From positions 14,061,464 through 14,125,463 of the forward strand of contig NC_089729.1 in assembly GCF_035083965.1 (NCBI RefSeq): a stretch of DNA of 64,000 nt. Direction: 5' to 3'. The notes below the pieces were generated by a model that had not been told where the DNA came from, did no database searches, and was given only the letters and a program-made list of their open reading frames with translations. Of the stretch, positions 48,560 through 58,815 are shown in pieces. Both the position numbers and the translations under genes were made by a program. This DNA is from Branchiostoma lanceolatum (taxonomy: Eukaryota > Chordata > Leptocardii > Amphioxiformes > Branchiostomatidae). Position 1 is the first letter of the stretch; every line of letters begins with the position of its first letter.

Positions 48560-51500
48560 TCAGAAGTATTGCCACTTTCCCAGGATGGCGTCTTTGATGG
48601 CTTCCACATACTGAGAAGGTACCCAGTACACCCAGTACCTGGAGGCTTCAGTAGGGCCCAGTTGTAAACCCTGAGGAACACAATGCAAAACAAACATTTT
48701 GTCTAACACAAAATGTACCAATATATTTGCATCATCTGCTCATATACTTTGGATGTGTTTTTTGTAAAAAATACTGTTGAAAATCACTTAACCAATTTTT
48801 TAAAGAAAAAATTATAATTCAGTGTAATAAATATATGTATGATGTATATAACTCACCATCATGCTGTATTCTTCCTGCCCATCTATCTTCTCACTGACAA
48901 CAGCTTTGATAGAGCCCAATGGTAGTTTGTCTGTCCTGTCTGAAAACAACAGAGGGCAAGAAATAAAAAGACCTCGTACCTCCATGAAATCTTTTATCCT
49001 AAGAGTTTTTGTAAATTTCTTGTTTGCCGCTGGCTCCCATGGAACAAAGACTGAAACTGAGAAAACCTTTGATAACCTATTCTGGGACTTTTGACCTAAC
49101 TTCCTGTGAGTCTCCGTGGAAATAAGTGTGGAAACACACACAGAGAAACACAGACATACCAAAAACTACCTCTCGTATCAAGGAGGTACTGTATCAATTG
49201 ACACATTACAGGGGTTTTTCTAGAAAAACTAAACAAGAGGGAGCACACACAAGCGAGGGAGAGAATTCTATGTATTTATGAAGAATCGATCGCTGAGGGA
49301 AGTCTGTATGCCGGGGATTGGTAAGCTAAAATCTGAATTTGACAAGGGGGCGCTGGGCTGAAACAAGAGGGCGCAGCGCTCCTGTTTCCCAATTTAGATG
49401 AATCCCTGTCTCAAGATGATAGTCATAAATCTTAGGTAGTGAGTCCATATACCTAAATTATATGCCCCCCTCCCCACACTTACCTTTTGTACCTATCCAG
49501 ACTTGGTCTAGTTCCAGTTTGAAGGTCAGACGAACCTTTCCCCCAGACTTGTTCAGCATACCAGACAGTGGAACTGTGGGGAGTTTCTGAAAATAAAATT
49601 CCAAAACTATAAATATAATTGAAAGACATATTATGTAAACTTAAATGGAATGTTCTAGCTTAACCTTTAGCACACTGAAGTAGCTGTTTGGTTACAGAGT
49701 CAGGCAGCAGGGAGAAGGTTAAGTTTTATTTAGTAAAAGAAAAAAGCACTAACCTCTTTTCCCTTGTGTCCAGGCATTACATCATCTGGCTTTCCTTTGT
49801 CAAGAATTTTCTTGTGGAGCTGAAAAGAAACAAGTGACACTAGACTGTAAAATAGTCAAGCCTGTACAGGTGACCACTTCTACATAAGGACCACTTGGTT
49901 AATGAATATGACACCTTTTTGGTGGTCCCTTAGAGAATGTTTCCCATTGACACAAGCATTAAGAGTCCTGTCTATTAAGTGACCATCTGTCTACATACTG
50001 TAATTCTTGATTTGTTAACGGTAACGTAACCAGTCAACCGCTGATATTTCATCATCGCAAATATTTGATTACTATTGAGAGTTGAGACGGTGATGTTTGT
50101 TCCCACCTCTGAAATTAAATGCTGTGAACTACTCCCTTTTAACCCAACCGCTAAAATTACAAACTGCAATGGATCAAATGGATTTACTGTAGACCAGATC
50201 TTATTGATCCCGTGAGTTGTCTTCTTGGGCAGTTACAGACTACTATTTCCAGATAGATGTAAGCAGTTGGGAGTTGATCTAATAAAAAAATTAACCAGTA
50301 AATAAGCCCACCTTTTGGCCTGAGAATGACTCTTTCTGTGACTCTGGAAGAAAAAAAGTAGATTTTGAGTAAAGAAATTTGCTTGTAGAATGAGGTTTAT
50401 TTTTGGCTTCTTCGATTCATTACATGTACTGATCTAAACAATGTAGTCTCCTTTGCAGACCCTCCAGGTGCGGACGCTGTTTATTTATGGAGAATGTGAG
50501 TGGATCAAACCTTACACTACTTACAGCCCAGTCTTACACAGCTTGTACGTACTGTACAAAACTGGCGATTGAAAGAAAGTTTTCGGGCCATACTGTAAAT
50601 CATAAAAATCAGCTGCAAAGAGAGAAAATACATGCAACAAAATATATAGGAAAAGGGATACTAATGTCGTTGAATGCTAAAGTCAATTCCAAAGTCAAAA
50701 AAGAAGTTTTGGAAGAACAAAAATGAAGAACCTATATTGAAGTCAACCATACTCTACAATTTTAGTTTTGTTCATCCTTCTTGACCAGTTGATTTCTTTT
50801 TTGCTAGGATGTCATCAAATATGTATATCTTAGAAGCTCTCTACCTAAAGGCAAAATAATCTGTCTGCACAATGTAAGCAATGAACCATTAGATTGATAA
50901 ATAACTTACTCTCTTTCTTTTCCTCCTCTTTGATAGCTTCCTTGTCGACTGTCGTAGCTGCAACCACGTCATCTAACGTCGAGCCCACCACCATCATTTT
51001 TGCCCCTTTTGTTACTTTCAACTCTCTCAATGTCTTCTGGTCTTGAGCTAACCCTGGAACAAACAAAAAAAACAGTTACAAAAAGCTCACAAGTATTAGT
51101 GTTTTTCTTTTGCCTTCTATACAGACATTACTTAGCTGAGTTAGCATAAAAGCAAAATGTGGGCAATGACTTATATTTTAGTTATAAAAACATTACTTCA
51201 ATAGCATAAACATATCTATCTATATGGAGTGATAGATTTAGGGAGCTTACCTTTGTACATTAATTTTTGCATAGCTGGGGGAATCCCTGAAAAACACAGC
51301 GCAAAGATTTACTACGGAGAATATTCTTAGTTACATCTAAACTAGGTTTCCTACAAACATAAAGCCACCTATGCATATACTAGTGAAACACAACAAATAC
51401 AAATCTAGTTCAGTAGTCTCTTGAGGCTTTTTCTGTGTTTTTATTTTCTGAGTGACCTCTCCACTTGGAATTCATGAAACCCAAATATCTCCTTGTACAT

Positions 51501-52282
51501 TTGTACATGTATTGCCACTGCACAACAAAATCGCTTCAGCCATGAATTTTAAACAAAGTGAAAACCTCTTTCCCCTCCTGCAACGAAATAAAACCACAGC
51601 CAAAGTAAATAAATCTTAAGTATGTATCTACATGTACATATAAAAAATTCAATAAATATGACTTAAAATGCTGTAAATGCAGAAATATTCGCAGTGGTTT
51701 TATGTCCACGGTTTTCGCGGTGTACTTGACTGCGAACTTAAAACCACCACGAAAAGCCATTCCATTGTGTGACTAGTGCTACTATTGTCTCAAATGTGAA
51801 CTAAAAACCACAGCAAACATTCCATTGTCTCCTTACAGCGAAATTAAAGCCCCGCAAACATTTCTGCATTTAGAGTAATCTAGCTAGCAGTACAGTATAC
51901 ATTGTGCCTTTACTTAGTATGCATGACTATGGAAATCTTTAAGATGTGTATGTCTCACAGTATAGATATAGGGTGATTAGATGAACAGATATAGGGAGCA
52001 CTTACCTGTAAGACTATGAATATGTTTCTTCAGCATCTCTACTGTGTCGTCTAACGGAAAGGTAATGTCATATTTCTTCTTATTCCACATAACCTTGAAG
52101 TCTATGGTTTCTTTGGGTTCACTTAAAACCTCCTGTAACGTCGTCTCTTCTTGACTCTGCGGTTGAGGGGACCCGTCCACTGCGTCTGACGTTTGCTTGG
52201 TTTGCGAGTCTGTTTGTGAGTTTGTTTCCACTTGTGTCGCGGGCGTCTCCGCTTCCTCTTTTGTCGGAGGGTCAGCCATCAT
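48560..52282 (-). CDS. UBFD1: Ubiquitin domain-containing protein UBFD1
   Basis: Eight exons: 52282-52006, 51286-51251, 51053-50910, 50343-50312, 49819-49754, 49586-49484, 48939-48857 and 48670-48560, giving 283 aa. Residues 1-59 are acidic and Gln/Thr/Glu-rich. A ubiquitin-like domain spans ~60-128 (KKKYDITFPLDDTVEMLKKH, PPAMQKLMYKGL, KTLRELKV, GAKMMVVGST). After a charged linker, the conserved C-terminal domain follows: KILDKGKPDDVMPG, KLPTVPLSGMLNKSGGKVRL, LPLGSIKAVVSEKI and YWVYWVPSQYVEAIKDAILG, ending KWQYF. This matches human UBFD1 along its length. The molecular function is poorly defined; human UBFD1 has been linked to NF-kB signalling. An acceptor just upstream of the ATG implies a 5' UTR intron, with a plausible non-coding first exon ending at 54210. 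Two Met codons open the frame. Confidence 0.95.
49660..49722. repeat. Three-copy short element, copy 1
   Basis: TTAACCTTTAGCACACTGAA ... GGCAGCAGGGAGAAGGTTAA, with inverted TTAACCTT ends. Other copies at 54911-54989 and 57533-57611. Confidence 0.75.
51671..51875. mobile_element. MITE with TGTAAATGCAGAAAT ends
   Basis: Terminal inverted repeats CTGTAAATGCAGAAATATTC and (complement) CTCTAAATGCAGAAATGTTT, about 205 bp; UBFD1 intron 1. Confidence 0.7.
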
Positions 52283-52356
52283 TTCGGCGTCTCCTTCTGT
52301 GGATGAACAAGTGAAATAATGTTTAATTGCATATCAATTCATAGCTCGTGGTTAGA

Positions 52357-52452
52357 AACCTGCTGATCGAAAAATCTTGCTCAGTGTCACTGACGAAAAG
52401 AAGTGGATACTACTTGAAATGTCTGACCATTTCCAAAATCATATCCAGTTGC
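52357..52452. repeat. Dispersed repeat, partner of 36864-36960
   Basis: Inverse copy of the repeat in MFSD11-B; ends CATATCCAGTTGC. Confidence 0.75.
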
Positions 52453-52783
52453 TATCCAATTATTTGTCGAGGAATAAGACTAAAGTACAATACAAGAAAG
52501 TGCTCTATCAGTCTATGCTTAAATACTTCAAGGTATAATGTGTAGAATTTACGCTTATATACCACAAGACATATTTGTCTGTTTCAGCAAAAATTTTAAC
52601 GGTATTTCCCTCTTTCAATAATTCCCCGGCTGTCTGACTTACCCAACTAAAGGGGTGTTGCCCAGTATTGAGCCAGAACAGAATAGGAATACACTTGTCA
52701 TAGACTCCTTTATTTCAAGAGCTTGAAAAGGCATACTAGTACCTGTATGATTGCATAATTTTGCTTTTGAAATCAAAGCATGG

Positions 52784-53156
52784 CAGTGTTCTCGCCAGGC
52801 CATTTCAGCATAGGGGCCCCCTATGCTGTGATCTGGACCCCTATGCTGTGTTTCAACCAGCATAGGGGTGTTTCTTTCTAGTACAAACCTTGTGACCCTT
52901 CATAAATCTTATAAAAGTTCATATTTGGCTTTAGAATGAGGCTGTGACAGAGGAAAAACTGTACTTCACAAAATTTACCCCTCAAAATGCATATCTCATT
53001 GGGTTATGAATTTACAAATTTTCCGGGAAACATGCCGGACTCCCTACTCTTGTCATGTCTTCAGCACTCCACGCGTGACTTACAAATGTACACCGCGTAA
53101 AGTTGGCCTTCTGTACCTGACCCCTATGCTGTGAAAAAATTCTGGTGAGAACACTG
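52784..53156. mobile_element. MITE with CAGTGTTCTCGCCAG ends
   Basis: CAGTGTTCTCGCCAG at the left and CTGGTGAGAACACTG at the right; CATGG abuts both ends as a possible target duplication. The motif CCCCTATGCTGTG recurs inside. Confidence 0.7.
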
Positions 53157-53971
53157 CATGGCAATGCATTGAGTCAGCGCACTGTCTAACAAGCTATATA
53201 CCACTATTCCCAAACAATGTATACATGTAACAGCACAAGTGAAGTCCATTTGTTATGCAACCACAATGCAATCATGATCATATATGATAAAGTCATATTA
53301 CATAAAATTTCAATGAAGTCAGTTCAAGTTACTTAATCAATCTTTATACATATACCTATTATGCAAACATGTCTGGGCCTCAGAAGTCTACAATATACGA
53401 GGATCTGCATGGGGGGATCCTGGCAATGCTTAACAATAACAGTAAATTCAGTAGGACTGGTGATTTGTTATTGCGAAAGGCTTCGGGGAACAATTGTATT
53501 GCAATAAAAGGAATGTTTGATATTGTATTCATAGGGTGTCCCGCAAAAACAGTATATATGTAAATGCCAATACAACAGGATACTCTGTTGTGGCTTTTGA
53601 GCAATCTGGTGCTGACTTTGTGAAAAACTTAATATACCAACAACGATTTTCCCATGTCCTAAGCTCAGCAGTAGGGTTTGGGTTGGCGTTACGAAGGGCA
53701 TCCAGCCGTAAAAACTCTTGCTACAAAAAAAGGACTTGCACTTGATGAGGAGACGTTAAATTGGATAGAGAGAGAGAGAGAGAGATTTTCGTTGAATAAG
53801 AGCGGGCCAGCTACGACTTAAAATCAAAGCAGCCCCATATGCTTCAGGGAAAAAGGCATGCAAACCCTAATATATACCGACATTTTTTGGAAGATGATTA
53901 GAAAACGAGTGCGCTACATTATAATCATAATCATGGCTATTCATAACAAAAGCTCATTCGAGCTGATTAAT

Positions 53972-54131
53972 AATATCCAAGCAGATGTTGGGGGTGGACG
54001 ATCGTTAAAAAATTATGGCTGAGCTTCACTGCCAACCAGATGGTTACTAGTAGTGACTATCAGAGAATCCAAGCTACCAGAGAAAAACAAAACGTCACAA
54101 TCTCTCTATCCCAACATCTGCTTGGAGTATT
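53972..54131. mobile_element. Hairpin element, CTCCAAGCAGA family
   Basis: Arms 53972-53992 (AATATCCAAGCAGATGTTGG) and 54110-54131 (CCAACATCTGCTTGGAGTAT). Confidence 0.75.
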
Positions 54132-54209
54132 ATTACACTTGACTTTGCAACTTGATCATACACATACACACATACACACGTCATGGCTTTCACACAAACG
54201 CAAACTCAC

Positions 54210-54300
54210 GGTTACGAACACAACGACAAGGCCGGACTCTAGGCGCCGTAACTGCCTTCCCGTCTTCAGTTTCGAAAGGAAACTGAGACTGAAGCCGTAT
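54210..54300 (-). other. UBFD1: Possible UBFD1 5' non-coding exon
   Basis: A GTGAGT donor lies just below 54210 on the minus strand in a GC-richer stretch. The coding exon at 52282 is preceded by an AG acceptor (CATCCACAG). The upstream end is not defined. Confidence 0.3.
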
Positions 54301-54753
54301 ACGGGCTACCCGCACCTAGATATTACGTAAAGGCGACGTAAGAAGACGTGTTATATAAGATATCGAGGAAAATTCGACGTTACATCAATCACGAACCTTC
54401 TGGGGCAGCCATGTTGTCAGTTACAAGGAATCATGGGAGGTCAACAAAAGGTCAATATCCAAACTTTCGATTTTTTCACAAAATGTCTTACAAAAATCCC
54501 TCTAAGATATTTTCAATAATGCAAAACATTATCTTAACAGGATGAATCGTTCTTATTTGAAGATGAACTTAGATTATGTACTTTTTAGATAGAAAATCAT
54601 GGTGAGGTCAAGGGTTACTTTAGGTTAAAGGTTAAACTACTTCCTTGTGGCAGGATTTTCAGTTGTGTAATCGTTATTCAACAACAAATCTTGGCATTTT
54701 AAAACGACGTGTTTTCCAGTTCTTGCCGACGGTGGATGCTGTCAAATATCAAG

Positions 54754-56508
54754 ATGTCGTTCTGTTCGTTTTTCGGTGGAGAGAAGTTTAAGGATCACTT
54801 CGAAGTCGGTGAGTTTGTGTCCAGAAAAACACATTTTTCGAACTTCTGTCTTGTTTTGACAAAGTATTTTTGTATGGCCGCTTCCTCTTTCACAAGGAAA
54901 TATTTTGTTTTTAACCTTTAGCACTCTGAAGTAGCCGTTTGCACCCAATTCTCTATTGGCTACAGAGTTAGGCAGCAGGGAGAATGTTGAATTTTTTTCT
55001 TATAACTAAGGACCCATGTAATATCATAACTTATAGGAATGTCCTTGATCCTACATAGTGTCAAAATAACATTTTTATAGCTTTAAAAAAGTCTCCATTA
55101 TGACCAGAATTAATCATGCTGTACAAAATAACGTGGAAGGTAAATTGACACTTTTGTACAATCAAGGAGGTTATATAAAACCTCCTTGGTACAATGTTAC
55201 AAATTTTTGTTCATGATTTCGGAAAGTGACAGTGACTCATGTTTGACTATGACACATCACAAATTGTCTGTGACCTCATGAATTATTAATGAAGAAACAA
55301 CTTTTATTTTGTCTTCAACAACTGCAAGAAATCACGATATGGTGTGTATATATATATATATCTATCTTCAAATCAAATCCAGATGCTTGAGTAAATGTTA
55401 TTTTGCGTACCTTAATAACGCTCAGGGGTGGAATGTAATCTCAATTATTTTACATTCCAGGTCACTATGCCTGTTCCCAGTGTGGATATGAGCTGTTCTC
55501 CAGTAAGGCTAAGTACGCCCACTCCTCACCCTGGCCAGCCTTCACCGAGACTATCCACGAGGACAGTCTGTCCAAGAGGCCTGACGGTCGTAACGCCTTA
55601 AAGGTACAATTCTTAACTTTAAAAGAGATTAAGTATGAGATACTCATGAAAATAATCAGCAAATACATGATCATCAATTCTTTAACAAGTTTAAGTGTTA
55701 CAACTTACTACAGTAAAGCAAAGTAAAACAAGGACAGATATTTCAACCAATGATTGTAGGCTTAACATACATGTATTACATGTCAAACTTGAAATAGTTC
55801 TACGCTAAATTAAGATAGGCATGTATTATGTTTGATTCAGTGAGTTGGCTTTGCTTTACGCTAAATTCAGGCGCCAAATATGCTATATCATATTTGTAGA
55901 ATGCACCGATTATGTTGAATTTGAGCAGTCTGGCTATGAATATCGCATGGAATCAAAATGGCTGATTACGATTTACATTAAAGGGCATGTTGGCCTACCT
56001 CTTAGTCTATCTGACATAACCATGTTGGTTTTCTTCAGGTCTCCTGTAACAAGTGCGGCAATGGGCTGGGTCACGAGTTTCTTGGAGACGGTCCGAAGGG
56101 AAAGTCACGCTTTTGAATATTCTCGGACTCCCTGAAGTTCGTAGCCAACAAAAGTGAGTCGTTAACTCCTACAGTATGGGACTTTACTTGCATAATATTT
56201 ACATAAGACATTTCTGAAATGCTATGTATGCTGTGTAAGTATTACACTGTGTGCACGTTATGAAATGATACTCTTTATGTAATGATGAAGACTTGTATGA
56301 AATTTAAGGTAAAATGTGCCATGAACATATCTCACATATTGCATTTTTCTATAGATCTTGCTATAATTGGTCTTTGAGGTCTTCTGATTTAAACTTTATG
56401 TGATAAGCGTAAATATATAAGCTGTTAATGTTGAGGACAATGGGTGCTAATAATCTTTCTTTTTTTTCAGATCAGGCCAATGGGCCTCAAACTAACGGTC
56501 AGGCATAA
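54754..56508 (+). CDS. MSRB1: Methionine-R-sulfoxide reductase B1 (selenoprotein)
   Basis: Four exons: 54754-54808, 55461-55603, 56039-56153 and 56471-56508 (TAA), giving 116 aa, the same length as human MSRB1, when the in-frame TGA at 56114-56116 is read as selenocysteine (residue 92). Sequence: MSFCSFFGG start, zinc-binding CSQC (23-26) and CNKC (69-72), [27 protein letters not shown], then GKSRF[11 protein letters not shown]. The Sec is the catalytic nucleophile reducing Met-R-sulfoxide. The conserved codons after TGA ([12 protein letters not shown]) and a clean donor show read-through rather than truncation. An in-frame stop would be missed by ordinary gene callers. A SECIS element is required in the 3' UTR; candidates are listed separately. 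Confidence 0.95.
54911..54989. repeat. Three-copy short element, copy 2
   Basis: TTAACCTTTAGCACTCTGAA ... GGCAGCAGGGAGAATGTTGA, in MSRB1 intron 1. Confidence 0.75.
56114..56116 (+). other. MSRB1: UGA selenocysteine codon
   Basis: TGA between KSRF and IFSDSLKF, exactly where MSRB1 has Sec. Confidence 0.93.
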
Positions 56509-56621
56509 CTGGTTTATGTCTACCACAAATGGGCACTGCTTTATCAACAAGTAGAACACAAACACCTGTGCAGTCTTCTTTCTTTCTTAAATTATTAGTA
56601 GAAATCTTACAACATTTTTAA

Positions 56622-56696
56622 ATGATACCAAAGAATTTCAGTGTAGTCATTCAACAAGTGTATAAATGCATATATTTTTTTCTTCGAAGTATTGAT
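56622..56696 (+). promoter_or_regulatory. Candidate SECIS element (weak)
   Basis: ATGA at 56622 and TGAT at 56693 could form the non-Watson-Crick quartet. ATAC/GTAT and AAGAA/TTCTT can pair between them. The position ~115 nt after the stop suits MSRB1. The apical AA is not convincing. Confidence 0.25.
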
Positions 56697-56758
56697 TGTG
56701 TCAGTCACCAACAAAAAGGAGCAAGATGGAATTTGAAAATCAAGGCTGGAATAATATG

Positions 56759-57015
56759 AGCCTGGTAACCATATCATTAAGCTCCCCGGTATATCTCTAC
56801 GATGCTAGGAGTATTGCCCGCCCACGTTGTTCATTTGTGCACAGCGTGGGATTTCTACGGGGTTGGTTTCAATTGCTATCACGGAAGGACAGCAATAATC
56901 TGAAAAGCAGGCTGGAATTTAGCTATGCTGTCAGAAAAAGGCCTATGCTTAATTAGAAGGGCTAGAGCAAGTTAAGGACCCCTTGCAGCATCCCCGTGAG
57001 AACGGTTACCAGGCT
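56759..57015. mobile_element. Foldback/MITE with AGCCTGGTAACC ends
   Basis: AGCCTGGTAACC at the left, GGTTACCAGGCT at the right, 257 bp. Confidence 0.55.
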
Positions 57016-57532
57016 ATTTATCTGATATCCTTTAGCTGAAATCCACTACCAAGTAGCCTCCATTGCAGACGCTTTCCGCCAGTTTTCTTTTTCAAGTTAC
57101 CATTTTATTACTCCATTTTTTTCTTATTGCTGCCTGAGAATAAGAAGAATATAATAAGAAAACGGTAACTTAAAAAAAAGCCGAAGAAGTCTGCAAGGGA
57201 GGCTAACCAAGAAGAGTGCACAGGTTGGATACGGCAGTGCCCATTTGACCAGGATGCAGCTGCATGATTGCCCAGTTGGGGCCAGCGAATGAAGCGTCCC
57301 TGCCAAACCCTCCCCAGGACAGCAGGGACAGCAGACACCAACATGGCCTGCTGGGAAATCATCCACCTCCATTCACCCCCCTCCCACCTTTTCAAGAACC
57401 ATGGATTGTTATTATTCAACTCCTTGAAAAAGAAATTTAAAACAATTCAGTTCCCTTTGAACAACCAGGAATGTTGCAAGAGATTCCGGGGTTTTTTCTT
57501 GTAAGTTAGTGAATGTGAACATTCTCCTATTT

Positions 57533-57611
57533 TTAACCTTTAGAACACTGAAGCAGCCATTTGGTACCTAATTCTCTATTGGTTACAGAGTTAGGCAGCA
57601 GGGAGAAGGTT
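57533..57611. repeat. Three-copy short element, copy 3
   Basis: TTAACCTTTAGAACACTGAA ... GGCAGCAGGGAGAAGGTTTA. Confidence 0.75.
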
Positions 57612-58267
57612 TATAACATATAAGACACACTTCAACTAAGTTCTAGCAGATGTATTTCAGCCAAAAATATATGGACATAACCAATTCTACAGGACAATTA
57701 TAAAAAATATGTCCAGTATTCTTTTCTATTTTTCTGCTACATTATGGTATGGTGTAAGGTAACAAAAGAATATGGTGATTGTTATACTCTAAATTGATTT
57801 ACTTTTACCTCAGGTTAGAATGTTATCTGAAACTGGCTGCTCTCTAAAAATTTTATCTGTATCAATATTCGGTGGTACTTCTCTTTATAATAGGTATGTA
57901 ATAATGAAAAAGGCTGGGCATATGACTATAGCATAGTTAACGTTTGTAGTTTTGCAGCAATTTAAATTAACCTTGATGACAAGCCAGCTTAGGTAAATGA
58001 CATAAAAATCTGTAACCTGAATTTTTCTGTAATTTTGTTTTACTCAAGAAGTCTAGATTGATCCTGACAAAATGTTTTCAACTGGAAATTCTATACAATG
58101 TACACACATTGACAAAGCACCAACATGCAGTCTTCAATTGGATCCAAGTTAAAATAATTAAAACTCTTTCCAGTGGAATGTTTATTATCAGTCTGTGTCT
58201 TTATTTCAAAGAATGGGTAGTGAGAAGCTTGTGGCAAGTGTTAACTTCATGATTCATGGAAAGGCCT

Positions 58268-58372
58268 AATCTCCAAGCAGATCTAATGGTGGGAAGACTT
58301 TGGATAGTCTAGTACTGATACTGTTTGGCCCTTTGGGTACTGTCTTGCCACCAGTACATCTGCTTGAAGATT
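58268..58372. mobile_element. Hairpin element, CTCCAAGCAGA family
   Basis: AATCTCCAAGCAGATCTAAT and (complement) AATCTTCAAGCAGATGTACT arms, about 25 bp each. Confidence 0.75.
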
Positions 58373-58390
58373 AGAAAAAATAAGCCATGC

Positions 58391-58396
58391 TTTATT
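58391..58396 (-). terminator. Candidate poly(A) signal of RPP21
   Basis: Minus-strand AATAAA about 420 bp past the RPP21 stop. Confidence 0.4.
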
Positions 58397-58815
58397 ATTA
58401 AGTTTATAGCAAGACATTTGAGATAGGCCTGTTGTTACATGGAAAAACCTACTTATGTCACATGTATTACATTATACAAGTGTACAACACCCTGTATTAC
58501 ATGTACAATCTGTTCTTTAAATACATTTCAATCAAAGAATATTGATTGTTTTATGTGTTTTGTATATACTGGTTCCCTTTGAATAGCCTGGTATACAAAC
58601 CTATTACAGTTTTCAAGCCTCTTTTGTCCTCTCTATTTGTTGGTACGAGAAGAGAGACTCCGCAGTTATAATGAGTTTGAATACTATACCCTACCCCTTG
58701 AAAAACAAGTTTGCAGTTGAACGATGCTGTCCGGCTGTTTGAAAATTCAATCGATAAATAAACCAAAAAAATATTCAGAACAAGCAATAATGTATGATCC
58801 ATTGCAGCATTGTTT

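Larger units (their letters stand above)
52283..54753. other. UBFD1-MSRB1 divergent spacer / UBFD1 5' UTR intron
   Basis: No coding exon identified. Contains dispersed repeat 52357-52452, element 52784-53156, a (GA)n run at 53766-53784, hairpin 53972-54131 and a GC-richer stretch at 54200-54420 that probably carries the UBFD1 first exon and the promoters. Confidence 0.5.
56509..58815. other. MSRB1 / RPP21 convergent spacer
   Basis: MSRB1 3' UTR of unknown length, then repeats: 56759-57015 (inverted GAGCCTGGTAACC ends), a second SECIS-like site at 57289-57336, the short element at 57533-57611 and hairpin 58268-58372. No coding exon seen. Confidence 0.5.

Noticed and set aside
57108-57419. 103- and 82-codon minus-strand frames
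   Set aside because: Overlapping frames with no motif in a repeat-like stretch; no splice context.
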